NCBI RefSeq assembly: GCF_901709675.1
Contig: NC_051099.1
Coordinates: 7,192,001-7,256,000, forward strand
Reading direction: 5' to 3'
Origin: Syngnathus acus
Lineage: Eukaryota; Chordata; Actinopteri; Syngnathiformes; Syngnathidae
Length of the DNA: 64,000 nucleotides
Position 1 is the stretch's first letter. Each line of letters starts with the position of its first letter. Under the pieces are notes generated by a model, which was given only the letters and a program-made list of their open reading frames with translations, was not told where the DNA came from and made no database searches. Positions 1-13,560 of this stretch are shown one piece after another. A program made the translations under genes and the position numbers.

Positions 1-2657
1 AAGCTACTAGAAAATAATTACTTGGAGTGTTTCTTTTCAGTACCTCTACAGCGAATTTCATTATTGTCAATAGCCTCTAAAGCTGCTCGAAACGCCGGTA
101 TTTGTCATATTCATAGAGACTTGATAATGACATTAATTTGTCTTAATGGCTTGGTTCTATTGTTAAAAATAGTGAAATGAGCAGAAATGGTCTTTCCTCA
201 GCAGGTAGAGAGGACTTAAGCACACTCCTGGTCAGCACCAGAAGATAATTTGGTGTGCTTGTCAAAGTTCCAATAATTTGTTTCATGGAACATGAGTAAT
301 CTTAATACCATTAATGACCATTTTCCTTGAAATTTATTACTGCCCTTTTTCTCGTCCGCTGTAATGCCTTTGCCATTGTCCTGGGCTTCAGGATATTTCA
401 GCAAGAGTGGTTAAAACATGTACACGTTTATCTTGTACAGTTTTGTGTTTGGAGAGGTTCGGGTTATTGTTGCTTAACACAGAAACTGGTGATTCATTTG
501 ACTCCTGTTTGGCGCTTCTTATATAACGTGATGAATAATACATTTTAAATCGTTTCCCTACTTTACACCTTGATCCGGTTGTTTTCCTTGAAAATCACGG
601 GGGAGGAGTCGTGACACATATTTTACAAACATTCAAGATGCTATGTAATAATGACTTAATGTTGTGGAAGTAAAGTTTTTTTTTTGGGAGGGCTCCTTTA
701 CTTTTATATTCCTTTAAATAAAAAAAAAAACCAGTTATCCACCATCATCATGCAAAAATCACCATAAACGTCTCTGACGCTTATCAAGCCAATATTTAAA
801 TGAAATTTAAAGCACTACATAGAAGAGTGTCTCATTTGAATAATTCATTGATGGTGTATCTCCACCTGCTTCAGCCTCTTTGCCAGTGTTTGAATTTGTG
901 TGACTGAGGTCCTGAATGGTGATGTGTGACACACTCCCGATGAAAAATAACAGCCGCCCTCAGATCTGCACAACGGCCGATGAAGAATCGCTGACTTTTA
1001 TTGGCGGCGAATAAAAGGATGCGATGAAAGAGTCAAAGGCTGGGGGAGAGTGAGGGATTCGGAGGGAGGGGCGGAGGAGTGCAAAACAAGGCCCCATCCA
1101 TCACATGAGTTGAGGAGACACATTCCAGTGCCCTTAGCAAGAGGATACATTCACTCAAAATCACAATAGAGGAGGAATCTGGGAGAAGCTGGGAGGGGCG
1201 CCCATCAATACACAACCTCACCCTTGGGCTCTCTGTGCGCACAAACTCAATGCGCCTTCCAGCCCAATTCACTTCCCTCTATGGCCATGACAAATGTACA
1301 TTTTGCCGCCCGTGAATGTGTTGATACTCAAAACAACAAAACAGACAAAACAAAATCACGGCGTGGATGCGAATAGTTAACCAACATTTCAACTGGCCTT
1401 CCCTCGCTCCGTCCCTTGCCCTCCCTCTTCCTGTCCGTCTCTTTTTCTCCACTTGGTCCAACTCAGAAATTTGGAACTGGGGTGCTAGCATATCTGTGTC
1501 TGGTCGAGTCGGTGGGGATTTGAGGGTGGAGGGAGCAGGTGATGGCTTTCTGGAGTGCACTCATTTACACTCCTCCCTTTCTCTCGCTGAGCAGCGTGAA
1601 GAGGTGGGAGAGACGAGGGGGCCGCTTCCCCTCACTCCTGTGAGCTGCACCTGCCAGGGGTGAGAGGATCAATGGTGAACTCTGACCTTTCACAATGCTC
1701 AGTTATCACTCATAACATGTACCTAATGTTTACATAAGTTGTTGAGGATGCACCACAACTGTACCATTCTGGGCCGTCTGCATCACAGCGAGATTGACAT
1801 TTTTTGTATTTAACGTTACGTCATCACTTTGAATATCCGCGAGCTTAATGCCGACACACAATTCAGATTTCCACTGAGTAATAGCCTTAATAAGCAATGG
1901 GTATTTGGACACAAATAGAGAAGCAACATATGTAGACAGACAATTTAAAAAATACTCACAGGCATATATTTTGTACCCTATGTAACTACAGCATACTGTC
2001 TGAGTTAGTTGTAAAACTCTTCTGTATTTTACACACAGTCAAGGGATGACAATGAAGGGAAGGAAAAGTCTCTATCCTGAATTTTTGATAGCCAAATCGA
2101 GTGTGAATCAACTGTGCTGGTTGCAGCCAATTGCATCCACTTTGCCTCATTATTTAAGATATGATTAATCATCCTCTAAATTTTTAACGGTCAATTAATT
2201 ATGCCCATTCTTAATGTAAACAACACATTGTGCGGCCCGCATCACATGACTGAATTGTCTTTTTTTCATCATAAATAGGAGTCCTCTGTTTTTTGTTTTT
2301 TTTTGTCTGGCAGCTCATTTTGCCCTTGAACCAAGCATAAATGCTGATTATTCAGAGTGCTGAGATCCATTTTGGATTCTGCCGTAGCGTTAGAGTAGTG
2401 TGAAAGTCGGCGGACCCCTGGCCTTGACCAGCTGAGAGCCAGTGTGTCGGTTTCTATGGTAATGATGAAAAAGTAACTACCTCCCAGCAGCGCCCCGCCG
2501 CGTGTCGCCTCCCCAATAGAACGCATCTGCAGAAAACAGGAGGGACCCGGCAAGATGGGCAGTGACCCGTCATCACACCGACTCTCACGCATGTGCTCGG
2601 TTATAGACGCTGAATTAGCCTAAATCTCTTTTTCACACCGCTTGTGTCATAACTCTT

Positions 2658-2688
<31 letters not shown>

Positions 2689-5600
2689 AGCCATATATTC
2701 CCAGTTCTGTCAAAAGCGGAGAGTGAACAGAGTTAAAAAAAAAAAACTGTCACAGGGGTCATAAAGGGGAATACAACAACACAGTGGGGGAGAGAAAAAA
2801 ATCTTACAAAAGCAGATTCCAAATCACAATGGATTAAGTATCTGAAAAATCATACTAAGACTGGTTTGCTCATGTCTGAATTTATTATTCATTGCAGTTA
2901 ATTCAAAATAAAAATGGTAGCCCATGAAGGTCGTTTTTTTTATTATTATTATTTTATTATGTTTGGTTGAAGCGACACATCCCAAACAGTCAACGCATTT
3001 AGTAGCGGCCTCGGAATGCCTTTTAAACTTTCTGACGGAATGTTTTGAAAACCTTTTGTCCGCATTTCAGAAGTCAAAGTTTGGCTTGGCAGTCAAGCAG
3101 CTTCACCCTGACAAAAAATGAAGACCGCTCCAAAACAAAGGCGACCCCTGAAAAGAAACTAATGTGAGATGAATGGGGAGGAAATAGTGCAAACCGCAGG
3201 AGGTCATTAATGAGAAAACCATAAACTTTCTTCAAGGCAGACAGTTTGTTTGTTTCCCTGAAGGCTCACAGCTTATAAACTTGAATCGCTTATGTGTGTT
3301 TTGTTGTTTTAAACTCCGCCAAAGTAAATCTCAATCATAGACAGAGCTGAAAATGTCTAAATTGTGTTTTCATGCGTTCTTCCTTGTACTTTTCCGGCAT
3401 TGCTCTTCCTGCTCTCTGACCTCTCTCCTCCCGGACTCTTACCCCCCTCTGTGGTTTCCCATGAGCCTCCAATTGACTCAATTAAGTGAACACACAACTA
3501 CCATATGCTTAAAGATGTTTGTTCTCACAAAACGGCCTCGCAGCTGCATCCAGCGAGCTCACGGTAGTGGGAATTTGGGCCCTAGATGAAATGTCCTCCC
3601 ATCCTGTGTTCCTGTGATCTTTTGTCATTTGAAAGAGTGTTCCGTGGAAGCGTCAGAGAGTCCAAATTGGAAAGAGCGAGAAACGCGACAATGAAGGAAA
3701 GTAGGAAAGTGAATGAGGGGAGGGATGGAGGGGAGGATCAGGAAAGTCAAGTGAAAAGGAGGGAGGAGCGGCGAGTCGCCATCAAAAGTTGTTCGGCGCC
3801 ATCATCCCTCTTTGTTTTGCCCACAATAACGTCTCCGGCGTGTCGGCCTGCCGCATGACATTCGGCGGAGAGAAATAAGGCAAACAGAACATCGCAAAAG
3901 GCGCTTTGCCGCCTCGGGCTTTTGTACTCCGGGGACGGTTGATGGTGCAGCAAAGGACACAAAACGTGGGACAAAAGGGGGCAGTGTGGATGAAGGCGCT
4001 ATCACTGACAACGCCAGCACTTTGAACAACTTGTCAACGTGGACACTCAAGCGCCTCACATTTGTGTACAGAGTCTTTGAAAGGCCTTGCTGAACTGCCC
4101 ATATCCCTTTGCCGGGGTTCAAATGGCAAGAAACCTTCATTGTGTCTGGGAGAGTTCATTAAATTCATTGGTTTGACCTGTTATTTTGAGGCCAAAAGTC
4201 TGCTGATTTGGAAAAATGTGAGGCAGCCATACGTAATCGCCTCGTGACCTTCGCGGGGTAACAAACCCCTTTGAAGACTTTTTCAAGGCTTTTATATGAA
4301 TGGGGTCAAAGGGAACGTTTGAGACATATCTATGGCAGAACAAATGGATTGACATCAAAAGGGAATTTGAAATAATCCAAAGATATTTACACCTCTCATG
4401 GCTCTGCCGACGACCCCCCCACTAGACTGAAATTCATTTATCAGTTTCTTATTTTTCATTCATGGCTCACCACTCAAAGTGTTGGAAAATCAAATGAAGC
4501 ACAAACGTTATGAAAAGTTAGTCATATTAGTTGGCGAGCTGTCTAAACGTGTCACGGAAAACTTGAGCCTCTTAGTTCCCATAACGTCGTCACATTTAGA
4601 TGTAAATTGGCTCATTAGGATGGCGAGACGTTCAAGTTTGCATTTATCTCCCATTTATTATTGTCATACAGACTCCATGACAACTCTGTGCTGAGGAATT
4701 TATTTCAAAGAATTCAAACAAGCAAACTTTATTGAAATAGGCACTGTGGTAAAATAAATGATCTGTGCTGCCAATTTTCAATCAACCCTCCCCAAAACCT
4801 AGGGCAGTATATTTAAAAAAAAAAAAAAAGAAGTTCCTATTTTATTTTATTTTCAAATCCAAAAAACCCACAATTCCATCGTCACAATTCCTGAATTTGC
4901 TCATTTTGAGTGCAGCAGCCTCACCTGATATTACTAGATCAAATTCTCATTTCAAATCAGATTGAAATAATGTGATCGTTTTGATTCCTCCTATTTATCA
5001 AACCTTTTTGGGGTTCCAACCACCAAGTTCCCAGCATAGCACATTCACCTGTAGAGCCCCCGCCCCAGCCTCGCCCCCCCGGCCCGCCTCGCAACACAAG
5101 CCCTCTCGTTTAAAGATTCATTGGTCCCTATAGACTCGGGCAACCCAAACATATTGCGCCATTCAGCCGGTACTTGTGTGTCATCTGTTATCTATTGGAC
5201 TGGTGTTTCTGTTGAGCGTATGAATGATAATCAGGGCCTTTGTGCGTCCAGAGAGGTGCAGCCGGATCCGCACTCTGCGATGTTGCCTCAGGGGGAGATT
5301 AGGAGGGGCAGCCGGCCCTCTGTGTCACGTCGACAGTCACAGCGCCCATCGTCAGCCGGGCCCAAACCCCACTGGGACCTTAAATCCTGTTACACTGTCA
5401 GCTAAAACCATCATTTGTATTAGAGATGTGTGGGTGTTTAAGTGCGCGTACATATTAAGTGAGGGGGGACAGTGTCTTAAACTATGAATTATTCATACCA
5501 AAAGAAAAGGAGATATTGACTACATCTCCATAAACAGACTGCGCTCTTTATGTCAGCGGGCACGAGATCTTTGGGTATAATTGCATAAAAGCCCTTGAAA

Positions 5601-7364
5601 ATGATCTCCTCCTGCAGCACAGCAGGCACTGGTCAGCCTTAGCATCAGTGAGGAATTTGAGTGATGGCAATTGTTCCAACTTAATATCTTATAAATAATT
5701 TACTCGATTGAGTGCTTATTTCTCACTCTTTTCACCAATGTGAAGATTCTCTAAACAGCTGATTTAAACTTTGTGGGATTCTTGAAGTGGACTTGCATGC
5801 CTCGTGACAGTTATTATTTGATTGGTTTATATTTTTAAACACATTACTGCGAGCAGGCTTTTTGCACGATTATTTCCGTCAGTAACAAGTGATTATTGAG
5901 ACTGTTAGAATGAGAGTCTTTGCACTTCTGGCCTGCCGCCTCCAGAGGGAGGTCAGAACTATTTGTCAGTCTCCAGTTGGGATTGCAAATTGGGATGAGT
6001 CTCCCTCCGTGACGACCCGCAGAACCTCTTTTCTTATATCCACGGGGCCACTGCTGTACATCATTTGGGAATTAGTGCGTCTAATAACAATGCATCAATG
6101 ACACATTTTATCTTTCCATCGTAATCTTAAAATATAATTGACCACAATATTTCGTACCGTTTTATTTTAAATATCAAAGCTAAAACGAGATCGACAGTCT
6201 CATCAGTGAGCAAAATCCCCAAAAGACTTTTTTTTTTTTGTATTCTGTGATATCAGATTTTCTCTCCGGGTTCAACTGCTCCTAATTCACTGTAACAGTG
6301 ATCCCTAATTACGGGTCTAAGGTTTATTGCACATTATGTGATACTGAACACATTATATATAGGTTCTTTTTTAATGGTCATACAGACACCATTTTCCCCG
6401 ATGTGTTTCAAAGTGGATGGCCCAAAAGTAACCCTATAAACCCAAACAATTATTTGAAACCATGCACGTGTAGGGGGGCTCTTCCTGCATGCTCCGTGTT
6501 TGTGACGTTAATGATTTTAAAACTGTCCAACTTTTTTAGTGCCGGGGGAACTTGCACGTCTTTGAAAGTCGTGTTCGGAGCGCCTTAAAGTGAAAGAAAA
6601 TGTTTTCCTATTAGCTAATTGAATGAGAGCGCAAGGCGAGGCCGCGCTGCTCCATGACAGAGTCGCCTTTGTTGCGTCTATCCGCCGCTGTCACACACTT
6701 TAATTCGACTCTCTTTCTCCCTCATTGAAACCCTCCACAATGACATTCAATAAGGGCCGCCGAGTGAAAACCTGGTTATTTTTACATATTCTTCCAAACC
6801 ACCACCCCTCCCGCCCCCGACTCGGCAGGGGCCCGAGCAAAGGAATTAATCACTGCTCTTTAACAGCACTGCCTTCAGGCAATGACTTGTCCCTTTTTGT
6901 GCCTAGAAATGACACATTAACCCTAGATTGGTTTGCATAAACCTAATATGCAGCTGTTAGGTGTGTATACAAAGTAAAAGTGAAAGTAAGGCAAATGCGT
7001 GCGTGATTGTTTTTGGCAGAGGAGCGTGCGTAATTTTTGCACTCTATTTTTTATTTTTTTTGCTTTCTATTCCTACAAGACTTACAAATTGAATCCAACT
7101 GCTGCTTTTCTAAATGTGACAATTCAAGCTGTGTTTTATGATAAAATAAGCGCGATGATAAAAGGCGGAATGGGGCAGTGCCGCCTCTCGCGGCGTGGGT
7201 GGGGCTGACAAGAATAGACTACATTATGCAGTTCATTTAGTTAACAAGTGAAATAATGGGGAAGCGTGCAGTGGGAATGCCGAGAGAAAAGCACAAAACC
7301 CTATTGAGAGCTCTCGGCCGCTTGCAGCGTAACCGTCACATGGCCGAAGCGGCTTCGCGGCGCC
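1..7364. other. Non-coding region upstream of gsx1
   Basis: No spliced or single-exon gene could be recognised. Open frames are short and their translations do not resemble a known family. Several stretches have the look of developmental regulatory DNA: mixed base composition and clusters of TAAT/ATTA homeodomain-type cores, for example about 60-330, 940-1030 and 6590-6860, the last being closest to the gsx1 promoter. This is an inference from composition only; no alignment was possible. A (GA)n tract lies at 2658-2684. Poly-A and poly-T runs elsewhere are ordinary low-complexity sequence. Confidence 0.6.
2658..2684. repeat. (GA)n microsatellite
   Basis: About 13 uninterrupted GA dinucleotides in the gsx1 upstream region. 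It is a simple repeat with no visible link to a gene. Confidence 0.95.
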
Positions 7365-7372
7365 TATTTAAG
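7365..7372 (+). promoter_or_regulatory. gsx1: TATA-like box of gsx1
   Basis: TATTTAAG sits in a locally GC-rich segment about 120 bp upstream of the gsx1 start codon. That spacing would put the transcription start near 7395 and leave a 5' UTR of about 100 bases. Assignment is by motif and position only. Confidence 0.5.
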
Positions 7373-7492
7373 GAGCTCCCGGCGCGCCTTCAGCACCACT
7401 TCGCTGTCCACCCTTCCGCGCGAGAGCACGCTCCCACGTCCTACGCCGCTGGCTGCAAAACTCACCCACGACTCATCTGCACGGCCGCAACC

Positions 7493-8319
7493 ATGCCGAG
7501 GTCTTTTTTAGTGGATTCGTTGATTTTAAGAGAGGCCAACGACAAGGGGAGCGAGAACAGCTCGCCTCTCTTCCCTTACGCGGTGCACTCGCCCGGCCAC
7601 CACCCGCACGGACTGCCGGGCTCCTGCCACTCCAGGAAGGCCGGGCTGCTGTGCTTCTGCCCGTTGTGCATGGCCGCCTCGCAGCTACACCCTTCTCCGC
7701 CCGCGCTGCCGCTCCTCAAAGCCTCCTTCCCGGCTTTCGGTTCGCAGTACTGCCACACGGCCCTGTCCAGGCAGCACACATCCAACATCAACCTCGGCCA
7801 CGGAGCCGCCATGTACCAGGCCGCCTACACGGTCCCTGATCCGCGACAGTACCACTGCATTTCCATCGGTGAGTCCACACTTATTTAACATGTATTTATT
7901 TATTAAAGTTTTCCTCTCCTTTATTGACATTATGTACTGACGATCTCGTTTGACATTTGACAGAAAACAGCAACAGCAAACTTCAGAGCAGCAAACGCAT
8001 GCGCACGGCTTTCACCAGCACGCAACTTTTGGAGCTGGAGCGGGAGTTCACCTCCAATATGTACCTGTCCAGGTTGAGGCGCATTGAGATCGCCACCTAC
8101 CTCAACCTGTCCGAGAAGCAGGTCAAGATCTGGTTCCAGAACCGCAGGGTGAAGCACAAAAAAGAGGGCAAGAGCGGATCCGGAGGACCGCGGACTGCCA
8201 CCAACGGCTGCAAATGCTCGTCGGCAGCCAGGTGCTCGGAGGAAGAAGAGGAAGACATGCCGGTGTCGCCTTCATCATTCTCCGAAAAGGATGATGTGGA
8301 CTTGTCCGTCTCCCCCTGA
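7493..8319 (+). CDS. gsx1: GS homeobox 1 (Gsx1/Gsh1), ParaHox transcription factor
   Basis: Two coding exons, 7493-7868 and 7964-8319, with a 95-bp GT-AG intron, encode 243 aa; mammalian GSX1 is about 264 aa. The ATG at 7493 is chosen because the protein then begins [10 protein letters not shown], the SNAG-like repressor motif typical of Gsx1. The open frame extends upstream to 7256, but that part lies across the TATA box and is treated as 5' UTR and promoter. Exon 1 carries the Gsx1-type segments [15 protein letters not shown] and DPRQYHCIS. Exon 2 carries a complete homeodomain, about residues 135-194, with helix 3 [14 protein letters not shown], then a Cys-containing and acidic/Ser tail. 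Family knowledge: a nuclear factor that patterns ventral neural tube, hypothalamus and hindbrain neurons. N-terminal motifs favour Gsx1 over Gsx2. No pdx1 or cdx gene lies beside it in this window. Confidence 0.96.
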
Positions 8320-8672
8320 GCTCCTATTTGGACGATTAAAAGAAAAAAACACATGAGCCAAAAAAAAAAAAAAAAAACCTGTATACTTATGTATATAAGA
8401 GAATATTTAACCAGGGAATTGTCCTGAATAATTGTATAATTCATGTTGTACGTTTTGTATGTAGTTTTTTCTGAAAGCAGTCAATTTGTTGTTGCTGAAT
8501 ATAGGCACATTTGTAAACGGGAAATGAAGGGAAAATAACATAACATTAATAGCCCATAGCATTTTCCCTTCAGTATTTGAATACTGGTTTGGGATGTATT
8601 GCAGGATGGAAGATGAGCTCGGTCTCAAATGTATTATTCAATGTCATTTGAAATTTATTTATTTATTTAAAA

Positions 8673-8678
8673 AATAAA
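8673..8678 (+). terminator. gsx1: Polyadenylation signal of gsx1
   Basis: AATAAA lies 354 bp after the gsx1 stop codon, in AT-rich 3' UTR-like sequence. It is the first canonical signal downstream of the stop. Confidence 0.7.
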
Positions 8679-8699
8679 ATGATATTTCTGAGCCGTACG

Positions 8700-11600
8700 C
8701 GTTGCGTTGTCTTGGTCTTTTTGCGCGCCTCTGCGTGCGCGCGTAAATCTGGGCCGAGTGAGTCAACTGGATTTGCACTGCACAAATAGTACTAGTCTCA
8801 CAAAACTTGCATCACATATTAAGAAATTAATACTATATTACAACAAAGCGCGGTGTGCAAAGACGTATTCCATCTCGCATTGTGCGTAAATCGTACAACA
8901 TACAACGTGAATGGCATTGACATGTTTATGCATAACTACAAATGAAATATTGTGTCGTCTTTATTGCTGAGGTAATAAATGTATCTCTTTGGCGTTTTCT
9001 CCCGTGAGAGGGGACCTTTAAAGCAGATTTCACTGCCTCTCATTCATTCGTGGTCTTCGGATGAAACGATAAGTCTCGTGTGACTGCTTGAGTTAATAGT
9101 CACCGTGAGTGAATCAACCCACATCGTTTAGTGTGCATATGTTTAAGATATCGATCTAGCATGAAATGAGATGAGGAGGCACGGCTTGGTGTCCATGATC
9201 CGCATTGTTGTGTTGTTAACGCACTCCAACCATAGTGTGGTCAAGTTTAGTGCGCTTTTGTGAGTATGCAGGTGGCTTTAAGGCTCAAGAGAATAAACAC
9301 AGCAAAGCATCAACTTAGTGTTATCTTGAATAAAACATCGCTATTTATTGACGTCATCTGTTTTTAACTACGTAAAATAAAAAACGTAAAAAAAAGATAG
9401 GGATAAAATGTCCCGTTTATAGTAAAATGGTGCGTTCTCAAACGTTAATATCAGGTTTCAAATAAAGTTGTTTAAAAATATTTTATGAATATGTATTTTA
9501 ATAATGATAATAAAACCATCCCTTCTCACAGTCTGTGCGCGTGGTGTTAATAGCGTGTTTTACGCACCGTTCCAACCGCTTTGTGCTTTACTGTTTGGAC
9601 CTTAAACTGATCTTATTACACTGAATACACTTTAAATTATATCTGCCTCATTGTAAACATATAGTATACATTTCTAAAGAGCACAAAATAAAAGTCTCCA
9701 AAGTGCACATGCACACAGCCTGCTATTTTGCATCAATGTCCCCTTTTGGGTGTTACGTTTCGCTTTTAAACTTCCCTTTAATGGTTCACTTAAGCATTTT
9801 AACAAAACAGCAATATTTGCATTTGTTAAGATATGGGATTAGACTATTTTGTTAATTGCACTATATAGCCCCCATTTTGCTCCAAAAGTGCTCTGTAAAG
9901 CTGCCTTTCTGCATTCAATAGCCCGAGGGTATGCGCCCTGGGGGAGCTTATACGCCCGGTGCTCCAAATGCTTAATTTATTTATTCTTAATTTTGTGCCG
10001 ATCAATTCATTGAAGCAAAAAGGACCACGGTGTCTTTTAAAAGGGAATAAAAGGGGATTGTGGACGTAACCTCGACGGGGCTGACGAGAGGGCTCCCCTG
10101 ACGCTGGAGAGCCGCTTGAGTCAACAGGCGCCCATCTAGCAGACTCGCCCCAGTCTTTATCCCGGCTAATTTTTTATTTACGGCTTTTCTTTGACATGTC
10201 TCTTATCTATCAGATTAAAAGAACGGCTTGTAACAAATCAGTCTGCCCGGTTTACAACAGCATTAAAAGGGGACAAAAGGAGCAGGCAGTCAGTACCTGA
10301 GAGTCTGGTAGACGGGCGCAGCGCTGCAGCTGATTCGATGGTTTGAAAATACGCACGAAACAAAATACTTGAATCCTGAAAAAGAGCCTTTGTACGTTTC
10401 TTTAGAAATCAAGCAATTCTGCATGACAAAGGACAATTAATAAGCCGTCTTTTCACGACCAGCAGCTGGTTTCCCCGTCAAGGAAAGTTGGAAAAAATTC
10501 AGGCTGAATGCGCGCAAAAGCCCTTTGCGCGCAGACAGCAACCCAAGGTGACCCATTTGGCACAGTTAAAATAACCAAGCCGAGGTAAAAGCGAGGGAAC
10601 TGTCAAAAACATTTAAGCTGAAATATCTTGAAATTGCAAATCCCTTTATGTGAAGGGACGCTGCCGATGTGGGTTAGTGGTACAAAGGAGGTGGTTAAGT
10701 TGGAGAGGCTTTGCAAACGGACACGTGGCTTCTCAATGAGAGCGTGGCTTGCTTGTGCAGGCGCTGCACACTCGACTACTTTAAAACTTCTGTAGCCAAG
10801 TAAATAATCTATAGAGCACCCAGTGTGCCAACTAAACAACGTTAGCGTCCCCTTTAAAAAAATGTTTTAACTTGTTTGTTGGCCTCATTTTAAAGATAAA
10901 TAGTAGCAGCTGCTCCGGGCTCTCAACCCATTTTTTTTTTTTTTTATTTCACAGCAAGAGTAATTGTTATAATCGTTGTATAGTATGATAACATTTTTGT
11001 TTATGATTAAAGAATACTTTTTCACGTATGCCTTTTATTATTGTTATTGTTCTTATTATTATTAATAACAATAGAGCAGGGATAAACAAATACAGTCGCT
11101 ATATTGTGTGTAAAATGTTTATTTAAGAAAATTACACTCAAAGATTTGTCTTTTTTAACACTGGACTATTTGCTGCTCTTGTTGCCGTTTTGCATGTTTT
11201 TCACGAAGCGTGCATCTTTCCTCGCCGGTTGTCTTTTTTTTTTTTCCACGGTGCAGCTCCTGCCAACATGTCAAAAAAGGAAACTGTCGCCTTGAACTTC
11301 TCATTGCATTCTTGCTGCAACATTTGAACCCATTCAGCTGCATATAATCTGTTTAACAGCTAATCAGTAATGTAAGATGAAGGACTGGCCTGGCACGCCG
11401 CTTCACGCCCCCCCCCCCTTCTTAATTGAATATTCAACGCGCGCAACCGTGCTTTGCTTTGCCTTTTTCAGGGTTCTCAGAATGCGCCTTTTTAATTCGG
11501 CCTTCGCTTATAGAAGCGGTGTCAGAGGTCGACTAATAATGAACTGACGTGGACATGGAAGTGACCTCTGCAAGCGCCATATTATAGACTTGCCTGATGC

Positions 11601-12520
11601 ATGTCCTTTGTAAACACTTTTTTCCCCCTGCAGTAAATCATTTAGCGCAAATACTGGAACCATATGGTGCTGATTGACTTTATTTATTTGACTCTATCCT
11701 GATAGTTCAATAAATAATTTGGATTTTCTCTCTTAAAGATGAAAAATATATCGCAGGTGCAAATCTACATGCAAGGCTGTGATGTTGGAGACAACCCGTA
11801 TTGGAAATCCATTTCAAAAGATTTTTACGCACGAAAACGCTGTTGTTTAATTGTGTGTGCGCGTGTGTTTTTTAAAGATAATCAGTGAATGCATTCGACT
11901 TGCCGCCTATTTTAAGAGATCCTCATATGTCGAACTACACTTTGTGCACCTGCAGCACACACAGACTCAGCGTCGGTGTGCGTCCAGCTGGACTGCTTTT
12001 TGCAGTGGCTTGCTTTGGTCGCCTGCACTTTGGCGCGTGAGCGTCACCTGCTGGTAAAGAAAAAAACAACTTTGGTTCATTTCCACATTGAAGCTTGCAG
12101 GTCTGGCATTTAAAAAGAAAAGGCAACATGTCACTATAGATTAATGTCTCGTCAAAGCAAGAGCAGCCAACACAACACTTAATGAGCAAATGGGTTATTT
12201 TTGGGGTTGGAAATACTGTACGTACAAGGCAGGAGGGTTTTTCTAGGGTACAAACAAGCCACTCTCTCAAAGGGGCCCATGTGATTCAGGGGCCCCTCAA
12301 ATACTATTTCTATAAGCACAGCCTATTATCTGGCTGCTCTCCATGCACAATACCCCTAAGGAACAGCCACCCCAGAGATAAACAATGTTAATATTAGTTA
12401 GAAATACTCAAAAACTGCCCCTTCTTTGCTGTCCTGCTTTGTTGCAGTTCAAATTTCTCCTCTAATTAGAATCTGTAATACAATCAAAGAAATCAAAAAA
12501 GCAAACAATTTCATTTGAAG
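8700..12520. other. Non-coding region between gsx1 and arhgap31
   Basis: No gene was recognised. I looked for a second ParaHox homeobox, that is a frame with WFQNRR-type helix 3, and found none on either strand. Segments about 9900-10320 and 11420-11600 have mixed composition and ATTA or CTAAT cores and look like candidate regulatory islands, by inference only. A C-run lies at about 11407-11418. Confidence 0.55.
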
Positions 12521-12522
12521 TA

Positions 12523-12528
12523 TTTATT
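12523..12528 (-). terminator. arhgap31: Polyadenylation signal of arhgap31
   Basis: TTTATT on the plus strand reads AATAAA on the minus strand about 1.0 kb beyond the arhgap31 stop. A second copy at 12895-12900 could be used instead and would give a shorter 3' UTR. Choice between them is not possible from sequence. Confidence 0.45.
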
Positions 12529-13560
12529 GTCATAATCCTTGTTGTAGCAAAAGTTTCCTACTGAGGGGTCTCAATGCAACAATGGAAAAAAAAGACATAA
12601 AAATCACAATGGTTATCACATTGTGTCGAATAATGTTTCCAAGATGTGTGGACACCAACATAAAACACAGAACCCAGTTAGAACAAACAAAACTGTTCCT
12701 CGATGCTTTCAGTGGATTTTGCTCCAAAGCATCACGCAGGTTGATACGCCTTACAAAGCATCTTTGTCCCAAAAAAAAAAAGAAATATAAAGATATACAA
12801 AAAAGGTTTTTCTGTCGATTAAAAAATGATCCAAGAAAATGTATTTCCTTTTAAATATCATATTAATCACAGTCAAAAGCTTAATAGTGTATACTTTATT
12901 TCCTTATGTTTAAAGTTGACCTTATGTCACGATACATCTTCAGCAGTATAGTTCCTGCAATGCTAGCGCAGGTAAACTGTTCAACAGCGTCGTTATCAGT
13001 TTTTACACACGTCTTTTGATCCAGAAGCCTTAATGCTCAAGATTTTTTTTTTTCTTACCTGATGCGACTTTACACGAAACTGTTGCAGCATTGTATTACT
13101 GTTATTGTTGTCGCTACATTACAATACGAAGCCAAGTTTCCACCAAGTGGAAAAGTAAAATTTTTGCCATGACTTACACCAAACTGAAAACCTGCAAGAC
13201 TTTTTTTTCCAGTAACTCTGCGCCATAAACTTTCTCCAGTCAAACCTTCATTGGTTTTCAAGTATAAAATCATTCTGCAATTAACCGATTGATGATCAAA
13301 AGCTTGATTGTCAGTCATCTGTTCTTTAAAGCATTTGTGATAAAGTGACGGAAGCACCGCACATGGGCTCAAAAAGACTAAGTTCATCTGAATGGCGGAT
13401 GTTGCCTCACAAGGCCTCAGTCAGTGACTCTTATTTCTCTTAAATACTTCATGACTGTTGTGAGAAATCTTAATTTAATCAAAACATTCCCCCCCCCCCA
13501 AAAAAAACTGTGCTTTATATCTATTTCAGTCAGTTATTTACATTCATCCAGTCTGCACAA

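Noticed and set aside
7256-7492. In-frame extension of gsx1 upstream of the chosen ATG
   Set aside because: It runs across the TATA-like box, and the conserved Gsx1 N-terminus [10 protein letters not shown] begins at 7493.
8700-12520. Possible pdx1 or other homeobox remnant
   Set aside because: No WFQNRR-type helix or other homeodomain segment was seen in any frame.
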